From Novosphingobium sp. (GTDB lineage Bacteria > Pseudomonadota > Alphaproteobacteria > Sphingomonadales > Sphingomonadaceae), in the NCBI GenBank assembly GCA_031285165.1, contig JAITWR010000130.1:1-45582 (forward strand): a stretch of 45,582 nt of DNA. Reading direction: 5' to 3'. The notes under the pieces were generated by a model. It worked only from the letters and a program-made list of their open reading frames with translations. It made no database searches and had not been told where the DNA came from. The number at the start of each line of letters is the position of its first letter. Position 1 is the first letter of the stretch. The position numbers were made by a program, and so were the translations under genes. Shown here in pieces: positions 16,932 through 27,263 of the stretch.

Positions 16932-17441
16932 ATGGCGTCACAGCCATACAGTTACAGCGGCCAGGGCTTTTCGCTGCTACGCGACAAGGGCCGCTTCGTG
17001 CTGCCTCCGCAATTCCGCAAGACGGTCAGGGAATCGAGCGGGAACAAGGCGATACTCTGCCTTGCCAAGCATGATCGGTGGACCTGCCTCACCGGTTTCG
17101 GCCTGTCGCGCCGCGATGGATTCGAGGCGCAGCTCGATCGCGAGGAGATGCTGGCGGCGCAGCGCGGCCAGGATTTCGACCGCGAGTTGCGCTCGGTGCA
17201 GCTCAACGGCTTTTCCGAAATCCCCTACGACGAGAGCGGCCGCTTTGTTTTGCCTGACCATCTGGCCGAACTCGCCAGGCTCGAAGATCAGCTTTATTTC
17301 CAGGGCGCCGGCCAGTTCTTCGTGATCTTCAGCCCTGCCGAGCTGGGCGGGATGGGGCAGGGCTGGGAAGGTGCGCAGGCCGCTTGCCGCCAGTTCGCCG
17401 CCGAAGCCGCGGACAAGGCGGCGAAGGGAGGCCGTGCATGA
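16932..17441 (+). CDS. mraZ: transcriptional regulator MraZ
   Basis: First gene of the dcw cluster; a DNA-binding protein that in other bacteria represses its own operon and binds GGG-repeat operators at the promoter. 169 residues with two SpoVT-AbrB-like halves: [15 protein letters not shown] (about residues 18-32) and [15 protein letters not shown] (about residues 101-115), each with the family DxxGRxxLP-type motif. The C-terminal helix is alanine-rich and longer than in E. coli MraZ (152 residues). Its TGA overlaps the rsmH ATG by 4 nt. Confidence 0.93.
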   Translation: MASQPYSYSGQGFSLLRDKGRFVLPPQFRKTVRESSGNKAILCLAKHDRWTCLTGFGLSRRDGFEAQLDREEMLAAQRGQDFDRELRSVQLNGFSEIPYDESGRFVLPDHLAELARLEDQLYFQGAGQFFVIFSPAELGGMGQGWEGAQAACRQFAAEAADKAAKGGRA

Positions 17442-18391
17442 TCGCGTCCGCCCCGCATATTCCCGTATTGCTCGACGAGGTGGTCGCGGCGCTCGCACCG
17501 GCGCCGGGGGCCGTGATCGTCGATGCGACTTTCGGCGCGGGCGGTTATACCCGCCGCCTGCTGGCAGCCGGTGTCACCGTTCATGCCTTCGATCGCGATC
17601 CGGACGCCATCGCCGCGGGCGGCCTCTGGCCCGAGACGCGCGAGATGCCGCCCCGGCTCGTGCTGCATCCCCGCCGCTTTTCGGAAATGGTTTCCGCGCT
17701 CGATGAGGCGGGGATATCGCGGGTCGACGGCATCGCCATGGATATCGGCGTGTCTTCCATGCAACTGGATCAGCCGGCGCGCGGCTTCGCTTTCGCGGCC
17801 GACGGGCCGCTCGATATGCGCATGGACAAGCAGGGCCTGAGCGCTGCCGAGTTCCTGAATGCGGCCTCTGAAGGCGAGCTTGCCGATGTCCTGTTCCAAT
17901 ATGGCGAGGAGCGGCAGTCGCGCCGTGTCGCGCGTGCGATCGTCGCTGCGCGGCCGCTGTCGACCACCGGCGAACTGGCGCAAGCCGTCCGCAAGGCGCT
18001 CGGCTATCGGCCCGGCGCGCCCAGGGATCCGGCGACGCGCAGCTTCCAGGCCATTCGCATCCATGTGAATGCCGAACTCGATGAGCTTCGGGCAGGGCTC
18101 TGCGCTGCCGAGACGCTGCTGAAAAGCGGTGGCCGGCTGGCAGTGGTCAGCTTCCACAGCCTCGAGGATCGTATCGTCAAGCAATTCCTGCGCGAAGCGA
18201 GCGGCGCGGTCGCCTCGGCGTCCCGTCACTTGCCGGCATCGGCGCCCGGGGCCGCGCCGACTTTCGCGCGGGTCGCCAAGGCGGTGCGGGCGTCGGAAGC
18301 CGAAGTGGCGCGCAACCCCCGCGCGCGCTCGGCGACGCTGCGCACCGCCGCCCGCACGGATGCGCCCGCGCGCAAAAGGAGGGCGGCATGA
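17438..18391 (+). CDS. rsmH: 16S rRNA (cytosine1402-N4)-methyltransferase RsmH
   Basis: S-adenosylmethionine-dependent enzyme that methylates N4 of C1402 in the decoding centre of 16S rRNA (also called MraW). 317 residues. The N-terminus [16 protein letters not shown] motif [15 protein letters not shown] (about residues 28-42), [26 protein letters not shown] and [14 protein letters not shown] are all family hallmarks. The ATG at 17438 overlaps the mraZ stop; the ORF track start at 17384 is inside mraZ. Confidence 0.96.
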   Translation: MIASAPHIPVLLDEVVAALAPAPGAVIVDATFGAGGYTRRLLAAGVTVHAFDRDPDAIAAGGLWPETREMPPRLVLHPRRFSEMVSALDEAGISRVDGIAMDIGVSSMQLDQPARGFAFAADGPLDMRMDKQGLSAAEFLNAASEGELADVLFQYGEERQSRRVARAIVAARPLSTTGELAQAVRKALGYRPGAPRDPATRSFQAIRIHVNAELDELRAGLCAAETLLKSGGRLAVVSFHSLEDRIVKQFLREASGAVASASRHLPASAPGAAPTFARVAKAVRASEAEVARNPRARSATLRTAARTDAPARKRRAA

Positions 18392-18948
18392 ATCTGACCC
18401 GTGATCGCGCTCACTCGATCGGCTGGGCCATCATCCTGGCGGTCTGCGCCGCCCTGACGCTGGTGCTGACTTTCCGGGTCAACGCGATCAAGAGCCAGGT
18501 GCGGCTGGCCGAGCGCCAGATCGTCGCGGTCAAGCAGGAAAAAATCGCGCTCGAAACCGAGTTCGAGACTCGCGGCAGCCAGCAGCAGTTGCGCGCGCTG
18601 AACGATGTCGAGTTCGGTTATGAGGCGCCCAGGGCCGATCAGTACATCGAGGGTGAGCGCCAGCTTGCCGTGCTTGGCAAGCCGCGCGGCCCGGATGCGC
18701 CGGCGCCGATCCGCGTTGCCGTCAACGATGTCGCCGATGACCGCGGCGCGGGCGCATCCTCGTCCTTCCCGGCAATCGTCTCGCCTCTTGCCGGCAAGGC
18801 GATGACTGTCGAAATGTCGTCGCACGGCACGCGCAGGCTGATGGATGCTGCGGATCTCAAGGAACGGCTCGTCCATATCGAACCGCGCGCCGCCGGTCCC
18901 GGGATCGGGAAGGCCGGGGCCGGGAAGGCCAGGGCCGGGAAGGAATGA
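18388..18948 (+). CDS. ftsL: cell division protein FtsL
   Basis: Bitopic divisome protein that, with FtsB and FtsQ, activates FtsWI at the septum. 186 residues: a short cytoplasmic tail, one transmembrane helix ([19 protein letters not shown]), then a periplasmic coiled-coil ([27 protein letters not shown]) and a long low-complexity tail. It is longer than E. coli FtsL (121). The last residues are three pentapeptide repeats ([15 protein letters not shown]). 4-nt overlaps with both rsmH and ftsI. Identification rests on position and architecture, as FtsL sequences are poorly conserved. Confidence 0.88.
   Translation: MNLTRDRAHSIGWAIILAVCAALTLVLTFRVNAIKSQVRLAERQIVAVKQEKIALETEFETRGSQQQLRALNDVEFGYEAPRADQYIEGERQLAVLGKPRGPDAPAPIRVAVNDVADDRGAGASSSFPAIVSPLAGKAMTVEMSSHGTRRLMDAADLKERLVHIEPRAAGPGIGKAGAGKARAGKE
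18901..18945 (+). repeat. three 15-bp tandem repeats at the ftsL 3' end
   Basis: GGGATCGGGAAGGCC, GGGGCCGGGAAGGCC and AGGGCCGGGAAGGAA encode the FtsL C-terminus and end at the ftsI ATG. Each unit contains the purine-rich GGGAAGG, so the repeat also places Shine-Dalgarno-like sequences upstream of ftsI. Confidence 0.8.
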
Positions 18949-20666
18949 CCGCGGCTGCCATCGCCACCACGATCACTCCCGGCCGGCGCCAACTGGCCAA
19001 TGTCAGGCAGCGCACCCTGCTCGTCGCCAAATGGCGTGTGCTCTGGGTACTCGGGCTGTTCGCCCTGATCGCCGCTTGCGCGATGGCGCGCATCGGCTGG
19101 CTCGGCCTGTTCGATTCGACGTTGCGCAGCGACAGCCTGGCCGATGCGCTTCTGCCCCGGCGCGGCGAGATCGTCGATCGCAACGGCGTGCCGCTGGCGC
19201 GCGCTTTCAACGCCTATGCGCTATGGTACAATCCGAAGGCGCTGGGCGATGGTCCGCCGCTGGTCAAGTCGCCGGCGGAGGTCGCCGCCGCGCTGGCCCG
19301 CATCTTCCCCGATATGGACGCTGCCGATCTGACCCGCAGGCTGGCATCGGGCAGGCCCGGCTACTTGCGCCGCCGCATCATGCCCGAGGACGCCAATCGC
19401 GTGCATGCGCTTGGCGAGCCCGCGCTCGAGTTCCCGCGTGAGAACCAGCGCTTCTATCCGCAGGGGTCGATGGCTGCGCATATTCTCGGTTTCGTCAGCG
19501 CCGACGGGCATGGGCGCATCGGTATGGAGGAAGTGTTCGACCAGCGGCTGAACGACCCCGCGACGCGCGGCACGCCCGCGGTGCTGTCGATCGACCTGCG
19601 TGTCCAGGGCGCGCTGGAGGATGAGCTTGATCGCGGCATGCGCGCGACGAATGCCAAGGGCGCTGCGGGCGTCGTCCTCGATGTCGACACGGGCGAGATC
19701 ATGGCGCTGGCGTCGCTGCCCTCGTTCAACCCGAATCTGATCGATGATGCGTCGACGCCCAACATTTTCAACCGCGTGACCAACCAGGTCTATGAGCTGG
19801 GTTCGACTTTCAAGCCGTTGACCGTAGCCGCGGCGATCGACGCGGGCACCGTCACCGACATGGCGCGGCGCTATCCGGCTGCGCCGTTCCACGTCGGCCG
19901 CTTCGAAATCCACGACAGTCACAACATGGGCGCCTCGCTCAACGTACCCGAGGCGCTGATCCATTCATCGAACGTCGTCACCGCCCAGGTGGCCGACGAA
20001 CTCGGCGGCCCGCGGCTGCGGGCGACGATGATGGCGCTGGGCATGAACGAGCGCCCCTATATCGAGCTGCCGGCGCGCGGCTTCCCGCTCTGGCCGAGGG
20101 GCGACTGGGCGCGGATCACGACGATGACGGTCTCTTACGGCCACGGTATCGCGGTAACGCCGCTGCATCTCGCCTGCGGCTATGCGGCACTGGTCAACGG
20201 CGGTGTCTGGCGCCCGGCGACGCTGGAAAAGCTGACGCCCGGCCAGGTGCCGCAGGGGCGCCGCGTGTTCAAGGCTTCGACCAGCGCGCGGATGCGCCAA
20301 CTCCTGCGCATGATCGTGGCCGATGGCACCGGCCGCAAGGCGAATGCGCCGGGCTTTCGCGTCGGCGGCAAGACCGGCTCGGCCGAGAAGCCGGGGGTCG
20401 GCGGCTATCGCAAGACCTCGCTGGTCGCGACTTTCGCATCGGCCTTCCCGATGGATCACCCGCGCTATGTCGTGATTGCCATGCTCGATGAGCCGCAGGG
20501 CACGGCGGCCAGCTCGTATCAGCGCACCGCGGCCTGGAATGCCGCGCCGATTGTCGGCCGCGTCGTTCCGCGCATCGGTCCGCTGCTGGGTGTCATGCCC
20601 GACAACACGCGCGATATCGACATCACCGACCTCACCCCGCTGATTCCCGGAGGAGCCGAGGAATGA
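18945..20666 (+). CDS. ftsI: septal peptidoglycan transpeptidase FtsI (PBP3)
   Basis: Class B penicillin-binding protein that cross-links peptidoglycan at the division site in complex with FtsW. 573 residues: one N-terminal membrane helix (WVLGLFALIAACAMARIGW), the pedestal motif RRGEIVDRNGVPLA, and a transpeptidase domain with catalytic STFK (Ser about 287), SSN (about 341-343) and KTGS (about 476). The start overlaps ftsL by 4 nt, with GGGAAGG directly upstream. Followed by murE with another 4-nt overlap. Confidence 0.96.
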   Translation: MTAAAIATTITPGRRQLANVRQRTLLVAKWRVLWVLGLFALIAACAMARIGWLGLFDSTLRSDSLADALLPRRGEIVDRNGVPLARAFNAYALWYNPKALGDGPPLVKSPAEVAAALARIFPDMDAADLTRRLASGRPGYLRRRIMPEDANRVHALGEPALEFPRENQRFYPQGSMAAHILGFVSADGHGRIGMEEVFDQRLNDPATRGTPAVLSIDLRVQGALEDELDRGMRATNAKGAAGVVLDVDTGEIMALASLPSFNPNLIDDASTPNIFNRVTNQVYELGSTFKPLTVAAAIDAGTVTDMARRYPAAPFHVGRFEIHDSHNMGASLNVPEALIHSSNVVTAQVADELGGPRLRATMMALGMNERPYIELPARGFPLWPRGDWARITTMTVSYGHGIAVTPLHLACGYAALVNGGVWRPATLEKLTPGQVPQGRRVFKASTSARMRQLLRMIVADGTGRKANAPGFRVGGKTGSAEKPGVGGYRKTSLVATFASAFPMDHPRYVVIAMLDEPQGTAASSYQRTAAWNAAPIVGRVVPRIGPLLGVMPDNTRDIDITDLTPLIPGGAEE

Positions 20667-22132
20667 GGCTCGTGGCGCTTGCCGAGGCTGCCGGGATGCC
20701 GCTGTCCGCGGCTGGCGACGCGGCGGTGACCGGCTTCGCCATCGATCATCGCAAGGTCGCGCCGGGCACGGTCTTCGGGGCTTTCCAGGGCACGCGGGTC
20801 AACGGCGAGGACTTCATCCCGGCCGCGGTGGCCGCCGGCGCGGCTGCGGTGGTTGCGCGGCCCGAGGCCGGGGTGGATGGCGCGATCCATTTCGCCGACC
20901 CGGAGCCGCGCCGCCTGTTCGCGCGGCTGGCGGCGCGGTTTTTCGTGCCTGTGCCCGAACGGGTGGTCGCGGTGACCGGCACCAACGGCAAGACCTCGAC
21001 CGTGGAAATGACGCGCCAGCTCTGGCGCATGGCGGGGCACCGCGCGGCATCGATCGGCACGCTCGGCGTGACGACGCCCGACGAGACGGTTCCGACCGGG
21101 CTCACCACGCCCGACATCGTCACCTTCCTCGCCAACATGACCGGGCTCGCGCGTGAAGGCGTCACGCATGTCGCCTACGAGGCTTCCAGCCATGGCCTCG
21201 CGCAGTTTCGCAACGAGGGGCTGGCGGTTGCGGCGGGCGCCTTCACCAATCTCAGCCGCGACCACCTCGACTACCATGCCGGCATGGACGACTATTTCGC
21301 CGCCAAGATGCGGCTGTTCGACGAAGTGGTGGCGGACGGCGGTGCGGCCGTGGTCTGGGCGGACGATGCCTGGTCGGCGCGCGCGGTCGAACATGCCCGC
21401 AGGCGCGGCCTTGTGCCGATCACCGTGGGAATGGGGGGGGAGACGATCCGGCTGGTTTCGTGCCGGCCGGGTCATCTCGGCCAGCTTCTCGAAATCGCGC
21501 ACGCCGGCACGACCTGCAAGGTCGACCTGCCGCTGATCGGCGCCTATCAGGTTACCAATGCGCTGGTTGCGGCCGGACTGGTGCTGGCCGCCGGCGGCGA
21601 TGCGCGGCAGACTTTCGCTGCGCTGTCGCGGTTGCAGCCCGTCCGCGGCCGGCTGGAGCGCGCGGCGATCAGCCGGGCCGGCGCGGCCGTTTATGTCGAC
21701 TATGCCCATACGCCCGATGCGCTGGCGGCAGCCATTGCGGCGCTGCGGCCGCATGTGACAGGGCGCCTCATCGTCGTTTTCGGAGCGGGCGGCGATCGCG
21801 ATCGGGGCAAGCGGCCCGAGATGGGCCGGGTCGCCGCGCTCCATGCCGATCTTGCCATTGTCACCGACGACAATCCGCGCGGCGAGAACCCCGCCGCGAT
21901 CCGGGCCATGGTGCTTGCCGGTGCGCCCGGAATACGCGAGATCGGCGACCGGCGCGAGGCGATCGCTGCGGCCATTGCCGGGGCGGCGCGCGGCGATATC
22001 GTGCTGATTGCCGGCAAGGGGCACGAGCAGGGCCAGATCGTCGGCTGCGGCGAGGCGATGCGCGTCCTGCCTTTCGATGATGTCACGGTTGCTAGGGAGT
22101 GCGCGGGCGCTCCGGAAGGGGAGGTTCAATGA
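20663..22132 (+). CDS. murE: UDP-MurNAc-tripeptide synthetase MurE (meso-DAP-adding)
   Basis: Cytosolic ligase that adds the third peptide residue to UDP-MurNAc-L-Ala-D-Glu. 489 residues. The N-terminal domain has TGFAIDHRKVAPGTVFGAF; the ATP loop is VTGTNGKTST; further motifs are EASSHGLAQFR and VDYAHTPDAL. The motif DNPR (in VTDDNPRGENP) indicates meso-diaminopimelate rather than lysine. ATGA-type overlaps with ftsI and murF. Confidence 0.96.
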   Translation: MRLVALAEAAGMPLSAAGDAAVTGFAIDHRKVAPGTVFGAFQGTRVNGEDFIPAAVAAGAAAVVARPEAGVDGAIHFADPEPRRLFARLAARFFVPVPERVVAVTGTNGKTSTVEMTRQLWRMAGHRAASIGTLGVTTPDETVPTGLTTPDIVTFLANMTGLAREGVTHVAYEASSHGLAQFRNEGLAVAAGAFTNLSRDHLDYHAGMDDYFAAKMRLFDEVVADGGAAVVWADDAWSARAVEHARRRGLVPITVGMGGETIRLVSCRPGHLGQLLEIAHAGTTCKVDLPLIGAYQVTNALVAAGLVLAAGGDARQTFAALSRLQPVRGRLERAAISRAGAAVYVDYAHTPDALAAAIAALRPHVTGRLIVVFGAGGDRDRGKRPEMGRVAALHADLAIVTDDNPRGENPAAIRAMVLAGAPGIREIGDRREAIAAAIAGAARGDIVLIAGKGHEQGQIVGCGEAMRVLPFDDVTVARECAGAPEGEVQ

Positions 22133-23601
22133 CTGCGGTTGCACGGATAATCGACTGGCCGGCCGATCCTGCCGATGACTGTCCCCTGGCTTTGTGGAGC
22201 GCGGTTTCCATCGCCCGCGCCACCAATGGGGCGGCCAATGCCGATTTCCAGGTTTCGGGTGTCGAAATCGATTCGCGCGATGTGCTGCCGGGCGATCTGT
22301 TCTTCGCGCTGAAGGGCGAGGCGACCGATGGCCATCGCTTCCTTGAAAGCGCTTTCGCCAGGGGGGCTGCGGCGGCGGTGGTCGACCGGCCGGTCGCTTT
22401 CCCGCATGTGCTCGTTTCGGACACCGCCGCCGCGCTGGAAGCGCTGGCGGCGGCGGCGCGCGCGCGCAGCGGGGCGCGGATCGTCGGTGTTACCGGCTCG
22501 GTCGGCAAAACCGGCGTCAAGGAGGCGATCTTCGCCGCGCTCGACCGTTCGGGCGGAGGGCCGGGCGGTTATGGCGCGCATCGTTCGGTCAAGAGCTACA
22601 ACAACCATGTCGGCGTGCCGTTGAGCCTGGCGCGGATGCCGTCGCGCAGCAGCTTCGGCGTGTTCGAGATCGGCATGAACCACGCGGGCGAGATCGCCGC
22701 GCTGACCCGTCAGGTGCGCCCGCATGTCGCCGTCGTCACGACGATTGCCCCCGCGCATATCGAGATGCTCGGCAGCGAGGAGGCGATTGCCGACGCCAAG
22801 GCCGAGATCTTCGAGGGGCTGGAGCCCGGCGGTGTTGCCGTGATCCCGGCCGACAGCCCGCATTTTGCCCGGCTCAAGGCCAGGGCGGAGCGCCATGCCG
22901 GCACGGTGGTCGGCTTCGGCCGCGCTGCCCATGCCGACGTTCGCCTGCTCGATGCGATCTCGGCGGCGAACGGGGGTTCGCTCGTCACTGTCGACATGGG
23001 CGACCGGCGGCTGTGCTACACGGTCGCGGCGCCGGGCGATCATTGGGTGATGAACTCGCTTGCGGTCATGGCGGCGGTGCGTGCGGCGGGTGGTGATCCG
23101 GGTGCCGCGGGCGTCGCGCTTGCCGAGATGGAAGGCATGGCCGGCCGCGGCGCGCGGATCGAGATCACTGCCGCCGACGGCGGCCGCGCGCTGGTCATCG
23201 ACGAAAGCTACAACGCCAATCCCGCCTCGATGCGCGCGACGCTGGCGCAGCTCGGCAGGACCGCTGCCCGCCGCCGGATTGCCGTGCTGGGGGCGATGAA
23301 GGAGCTTGGCGGCCACGCTCCGGGCTTCCATGCCGCGCTGGCCGGGCCGCTTGCCGAGGCGCATGTCGATTTCGCTATCCTGGTGGGCGACGAAATGCAG
23401 GCGCTGGCGGACGAATTGGGGAAATCGGGCGCTGGTGTGCTTGGCAAGCCCTTCCGCTTCGCCCATTGCCGGAACCCGGCCGAAGCGCAACAGGTGCTTG
23501 CGGATTTCGGCGTGGGGAGCGGCGATGCCATTCTCGTCAAGGGCTCGAATTCGGTCGGGCTCGGTGTGCTGGTCGCGGCGCTGACCGCCAAGGAAGGTTG
23601 A
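22129..23601 (+). CDS. murF: UDP-MurNAc-pentapeptide synthetase MurF
   Basis: Adds D-Ala-D-Ala to the UDP-MurNAc-tripeptide in the cytosol. 490 residues. Visible motifs: [23 protein letters not shown] in the N-terminal domain, ATP loop [34 protein letters not shown], and [15 protein letters not shown]. The start at 22129 overlaps murE by 4 nt; the longer 22099 form adds residues encoded inside murE. An N-terminal segment of about 25 residues precedes the usual MurF start. Confidence 0.95.
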   Translation: MTAVARIIDWPADPADDCPLALWSAVSIARATNGAANADFQVSGVEIDSRDVLPGDLFFALKGEATDGHRFLESAFARGAAAAVVDRPVAFPHVLVSDTAAALEALAAAARARSGARIVGVTGSVGKTGVKEAIFAALDRSGGGPGGYGAHRSVKSYNNHVGVPLSLARMPSRSSFGVFEIGMNHAGEIAALTRQVRPHVAVVTTIAPAHIEMLGSEEAIADAKAEIFEGLEPGGVAVIPADSPHFARLKARAERHAGTVVGFGRAAHADVRLLDAISAANGGSLVTVDMGDRRLCYTVAAPGDHWVMNSLAVMAAVRAAGGDPGAAGVALAEMEGMAGRGARIEITAADGGRALVIDESYNANPASMRATLAQLGRTAARRRIAVLGAMKELGGHAPGFHAALAGPLAEAHVDFAILVGDEMQALADELGKSGAGVLGKPFRFAHCRNPAEAQQVLADFGVGSGDAILVKGSNSVGLGVLVAALTAKEG

Positions 23602-24668
23602 TGCTTTACCTCATCGCCGAATATTTTCATTTCGAAGGGCTGGCGAACCTTATCCGCTATCAGAGCTTTCGCGCGGGTGCCGCCCTGATGACGGCGCTGG
23701 TGATCGGCCTGATCATCGGCCCGCGGTTCATCACCATGCTGCGCGTGCGCCAGGGCAAGGGTCAGCCGATCCGTGAGGACGGACCCCGGACTCACCTCGC
23801 CAAGCGCGGCACGCCGACCATGGGCGGGCTGATGATCCTGATCTCGCTGGTCATCTCGATGCTGGTGTGGATGGATCTCAGGAACCCGTTCGTCTGGGCC
23901 TGCCTTGCGGTCACCATCGGCTTCGGTGTGATCGGTTTCCTCGACGATTACGATAAAGTGACCAAGCGCAGCCACAAGGGCGTGTCGGGGCGTGTGCGGC
24001 TGCTGCTCGAATTCGCTGTCGCCGGCATCGCCTCGTGGATCATCGTCAGCGGGTTGAGCCACAATCTCGATATTCCGTTCACGGGTCGGTATATCCCTCT
24101 GGGGCCTTTCCATTACGTTTTCGCCGCGGTCGTGATGGTCGGTGCGGGCAATGCGGTGAATCTGACGGACGGGCTCGACGGGCTGGCGACGATGCCGGTG
24201 ATCATCGCGGCCGGCACTTTCGCGGTGATCGCCTATCTCGCCGGCCGGGTCGACTATGCGACCTATCTGGGCATACCGCATGTGCCGGGCGCGGGCGAAC
24301 TGGCCATCCTCTGCGCCGGGATCATGGGGGCCGGGCTTGCCTTCCTCTGGTTCAACGCGCCGCCGGCGGCGGTGTTCATGGGCGATACCGGCAGCCTGGC
24401 GCTGGGCGGGGCGCTCGGCGCGATCGCGGTCGCCGCGCATCACGAGATCGTGCTCGCCATCGTCGGCGGGCTTTTCGTGTTCGAGGCGGTTTCGGTCATC
24501 ATCCAGGTTTTCTGGTTCAAGCGAACCGGCCGGCGCGTGTTCCGCATGGCGCCGGTCCACCATCATTTCGAGCAATTGGGCTGGGCTGAATCGACCGTGG
24601 TGATCCGCTTCTGGATCGTCGCGATCGTGCTTGCCCTGATCGGCCTGTCCACTCTCAAGCTGAGGTGA
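23601..24668 (+). CDS. mraY: phospho-N-acetylmuramoyl-pentapeptide transferase MraY
   Basis: Polytopic membrane enzyme that transfers phospho-MurNAc-pentapeptide to undecaprenyl phosphate to make lipid I. 355 residues with about ten helices. The family motifs are present: [18 protein letters not shown], the aspartate-rich [30 protein letters not shown] and [12 protein letters not shown], plus the HHHFE element ([11 protein letters not shown]). The start ATG overlaps the murF TGA by 1 nt. Confidence 0.97.
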   Translation: MLYLIAEYFHFEGLANLIRYQSFRAGAALMTALVIGLIIGPRFITMLRVRQGKGQPIREDGPRTHLAKRGTPTMGGLMILISLVISMLVWMDLRNPFVWACLAVTIGFGVIGFLDDYDKVTKRSHKGVSGRVRLLLEFAVAGIASWIIVSGLSHNLDIPFTGRYIPLGPFHYVFAAVVMVGAGNAVNLTDGLDGLATMPVIIAAGTFAVIAYLAGRVDYATYLGIPHVPGAGELAILCAGIMGAGLAFLWFNAPPAAVFMGDTGSLALGGALGAIAVAAHHEIVLAIVGGLFVFEAVSVIIQVFWFKRTGRRVFRMAPVHHHFEQLGWAESTVVIRFWIVAIVLALIGLSTLKLR

Positions 24669-24678
24669 GCGTCACGCG

Positions 24679-26034
24679 ATGATCGTCTCGGAAGCCTTTG
24701 CCGGAAAGCACTTCGCGGTCCTCGGCCTTGCCCGCTCGGGTCTGGCCGCGGTCGAGGCGTTGCTGGCGAGCGGGGCTTTCGTGACGGCCTGGGACAGCCG
24801 CGAGGAGCCGCGCCATACCCTGACGGGTAGGGTGGACCTGGCGGACCCGCTGAACATCGACCTGACGGGCTATGCCGGCGTCGTCGTCTCTCCCGGCGTG
24901 CCGCTCAACCGGCATCCGATCGCCGAGGCGGCGGCGCACGCGGGCGTGCCGGTGATCGGCGATATCGAACTGTTCGCCCAGGCGCGGCCGAGCCTGCCCG
25001 CGCATCGCGTGGTCGGCATCACCGGCACCAACGGCAAGTCGACCACTACCGCGCTGGTCCACCACCTGTTGCGGAGTGCCGGGATGCCGGCGCGCATGGG
25101 CGGCAATATCGGCCTGCCGATCCTTGGCCAGCAGCCGCTGCCGCCCGGCGGGGTTTATGTGCTCGAACTGTCGAGCTATCAGATCGACCTGACTCACAGC
25201 CTCGATTGCGAGGCCGCCGCGCTGCTGAACATCACGCCCGACCATCTTGACCGCTATGCCGATTTTGCGGCCTATGCCGCGGCGAAAGCCCGGCTTTTCG
25301 CCATGCAGCGGGTCGATCACGACGCGGTGTTCGGGGTTGGCGACGCGGAGACTGCGGCGGTCGCAAACTGGGAAGCGAGCCGTCGCGCAGCCGATCGCAT
25401 CCATCGCGTCACGGGCGAAGACCTGCTCGGCCTCCAGCCCGGCTGGCCCTCGCTGCAAGGGCCGCACAATCTCCAGAACGCGGCGGTCGCGGTGGCGATC
25501 GTCGAGGCGCTGGGCATCACCCGCGCGCAGTGGCAGGCGGCGCTGCCCACGTTCCGGGGCCTGCCGCACCGCATGGAGCGCGTGGCCGAGGCTGATGGCG
25601 TGCTGTTCATCAACGACAGCAAGGCCACCAATCCGGCTTCCGCCGCGCCCGCGCTTGCCGCTTTTCCGCCCCGTTCCGGCGGTGCCGGTGCCGGACGCCG
25701 CATTCACTGGATCGTCGGCGGCTTGCCCAAGGGCGACGATCTGGACGAATGCGCGCCCTATTTCGGCAATGTCGCCGCGGCCTACACGATCGGCGATGCA
25801 GGCCCGCGCTTTGCCGAGCTGCTCGCGCCCTACATGCCGGTGCGCCGCAGCGAGATGATGTGCGAGGCGATCCGCGAGGCGATCGAGGCGGCGCATCCGG
25901 GCGATATCGTCATGCTGTCGCCCGCCTGCGCCAGCTTCGACCAGTTCCGCGACTATGAAGCGCGCGGCGACGCTTTCCGCCAGATCGTCGAGGCTCTGAC
26001 GGAGCCGGGCGGAAGCGAAGGGGCGCCCTGCTGA
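24679..26034 (+). CDS. murD: UDP-MurNAc-L-alanine:D-glutamate ligase MurD
   Basis: Cytosolic ligase adding D-glutamate to UDP-MurNAc-L-Ala. 451 residues. The N-terminal Rossmann-like domain (FAVLGLARSGLAAVEALLASG) contains the VVVSPGVP turn; the ATP loop is GITGTNGKSTT; then ELSSYQIDLTHSL, NITPDHLDRYADF and NDSKATNPASAAPALAAF. The C-terminal part ends LSPACASFDQFRDYEARGDAF. Ten nt separate it from mraY and 1 nt overlaps with ftsW. Confidence 0.96.
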   Translation: MIVSEAFAGKHFAVLGLARSGLAAVEALLASGAFVTAWDSREEPRHTLTGRVDLADPLNIDLTGYAGVVVSPGVPLNRHPIAEAAAHAGVPVIGDIELFAQARPSLPAHRVVGITGTNGKSTTTALVHHLLRSAGMPARMGGNIGLPILGQQPLPPGGVYVLELSSYQIDLTHSLDCEAAALLNITPDHLDRYADFAAYAAAKARLFAMQRVDHDAVFGVGDAETAAVANWEASRRAADRIHRVTGEDLLGLQPGWPSLQGPHNLQNAAVAVAIVEALGITRAQWQAALPTFRGLPHRMERVAEADGVLFINDSKATNPASAAPALAAFPPRSGGAGAGRRIHWIVGGLPKGDDLDECAPYFGNVAAAYTIGDAGPRFAELLAPYMPVRRSEMMCEAIREAIEAAHPGDIVMLSPACASFDQFRDYEARGDAFRQIVEALTEPGGSEGAPC

Positions 26035-27263
26035 TGGTCGCGCATCCGCCGCTCGTTCCCGGTGTCGGCCGAACCCCCGAGAGCCGGCCGCGGAGCCGCA
26101 GCCGCCGCAGCGAGTTCGTTATCTGGTGGCGCGAGATCGACCGTGTGCTGCTGCTGCTGGTCCTGGCGGTCATGGCGATCGGCGCTGCCGCCGTCGCGGC
26201 CGGCTCTCCGGCGAGCGCCCGCCGCCTGTCGACCGGGGCGGTCCATCTCGACGACCTTCATTTCTTCATGTTGCACTTGCGCTGGCTGGTGATCGGCCTC
26301 GCGGTGATGTTCGGTGCTTCCTGCCTGTCCAGGGACGCGGCGCGGCGTGCGGGCATTGTCCTCGGCTTCGCCATGCTGGTCGGGCTGATACTGGTGCCGG
26401 TGATCGGCAGCGAGGTGAACGGCGCCAGACGCTGGCTCAATCTCGGTATCTCGTTGCAGCCTTCGGAATTCCTCAAGCCGGCTTTCGCGATCGGCCTTGC
26501 CTGGATCCTCTCGTGGCGGGTGCGCGACCCCAACCTGCCGGTGATCGGCATCACTTTCGGCATCATGGCGCTGGTGGGGGGGCTGCTGATGCTTCAGCCG
26601 GATTTCGGCTCGACCATCCTGTTCGTCGGTGTCTGGTTCGTGCTCGTGGTGCTGTCGGGCATCTCGATGCGCCGCATCGCGCTTGCCGGAGCGGGCGGTG
26701 TCGCCGCGCTGATCGCGGCCTATGTGTTCTACGGGAACGCGCGGCACCGCATCGATGCCTTCCTTGGCGGCGGCACCGCTTTCGATCAGGTGGACCTGGC
26801 CCAGCGCACGCTGCTTTCGGGCGGCTGGACCGGCACCGGCCTGTGGCTCGGCACGCGCAAGCTGGCGCTGCCCGAGGCGCATACCGACTATATCTTTTCC
26901 GTGATCGGCGAGGAGTTCGGCCTGTGGGTCTGCGCGGTCATCGTGCTGCTCTATCTTGCCATCATCGCGCGCGTGCTGCTGCGGCTGGTGCAGGAGGAGG
27001 ATCTGTTCACCGTGCTTGCCGCGACCGGGCTCACCGCGCAACTCGGCGGCCAGGCCTTCATCAATATTCTGGTGAACCTGCAACTCTTCCCCTCCAAGGG
27101 CATGACCCTGCCGCTGATTTCCTACGGCGGTTCGTCCACGGTGGCGCTGTGCCTCGGTGTCGGCTTCCTGCTGGCGATCACACGGCGCAATCCTTTCATC
27201 ACGCGCGAGGGCCTGCACCTTCGGGACAACCTGCCTGCGCGCGGCCACGGAGCGAAGAAATGA
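26034..27263 (+). CDS. ftsW: septal SEDS peptidoglycan polymerase FtsW
   Basis: Polytopic membrane glycosyltransferase that polymerises lipid II during septation with FtsI. 409 residues with about ten helices. SEDS motifs include [43 protein letters not shown] and the C-terminal [17 protein letters not shown]. The catalytic aspartate region lies in the extracellular loop before AHTDYIFSV. The N-terminal about 35 residues are polar and arginine-rich. A 4-nt overlap links it to murG. Confidence 0.96.
   Translation: MVAHPPLVPGVGRTPESRPRSRSRRSEFVIWWREIDRVLLLLVLAVMAIGAAAVAAGSPASARRLSTGAVHLDDLHFFMLHLRWLVIGLAVMFGASCLSRDAARRAGIVLGFAMLVGLILVPVIGSEVNGARRWLNLGISLQPSEFLKPAFAIGLAWILSWRVRDPNLPVIGITFGIMALVGGLLMLQPDFGSTILFVGVWFVLVVLSGISMRRIALAGAGGVAALIAAYVFYGNARHRIDAFLGGGTAFDQVDLAQRTLLSGGWTGTGLWLGTRKLALPEAHTDYIFSVIGEEFGLWVCAVIVLLYLAIIARVLLRLVQEEDLFTVLAATGLTAQLGGQAFINILVNLQLFPSKGMTLPLISYGGSSTVALCLGVGFLLAITRRNPFITREGLHLRDNLPARGHGAKK

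Noticed and set aside
16729-16947. 72-residue minus-strand ORF antisense to the mraZ start
   Set aside because: The C-terminal part looked protein-like, but there is no recognisable family, no clear ribosome site, and it overlaps mraZ.
20519-22144. 541-residue minus-strand ORF antisense to murE
   Set aside because: Arg/His/Gly-rich shadow of a certain gene.
26126-27259. Upstream extension of the murG ORF through ftsW
   Set aside because: This frame inside ftsW is a shadow; the murG fold begins at the ATG at 27260.
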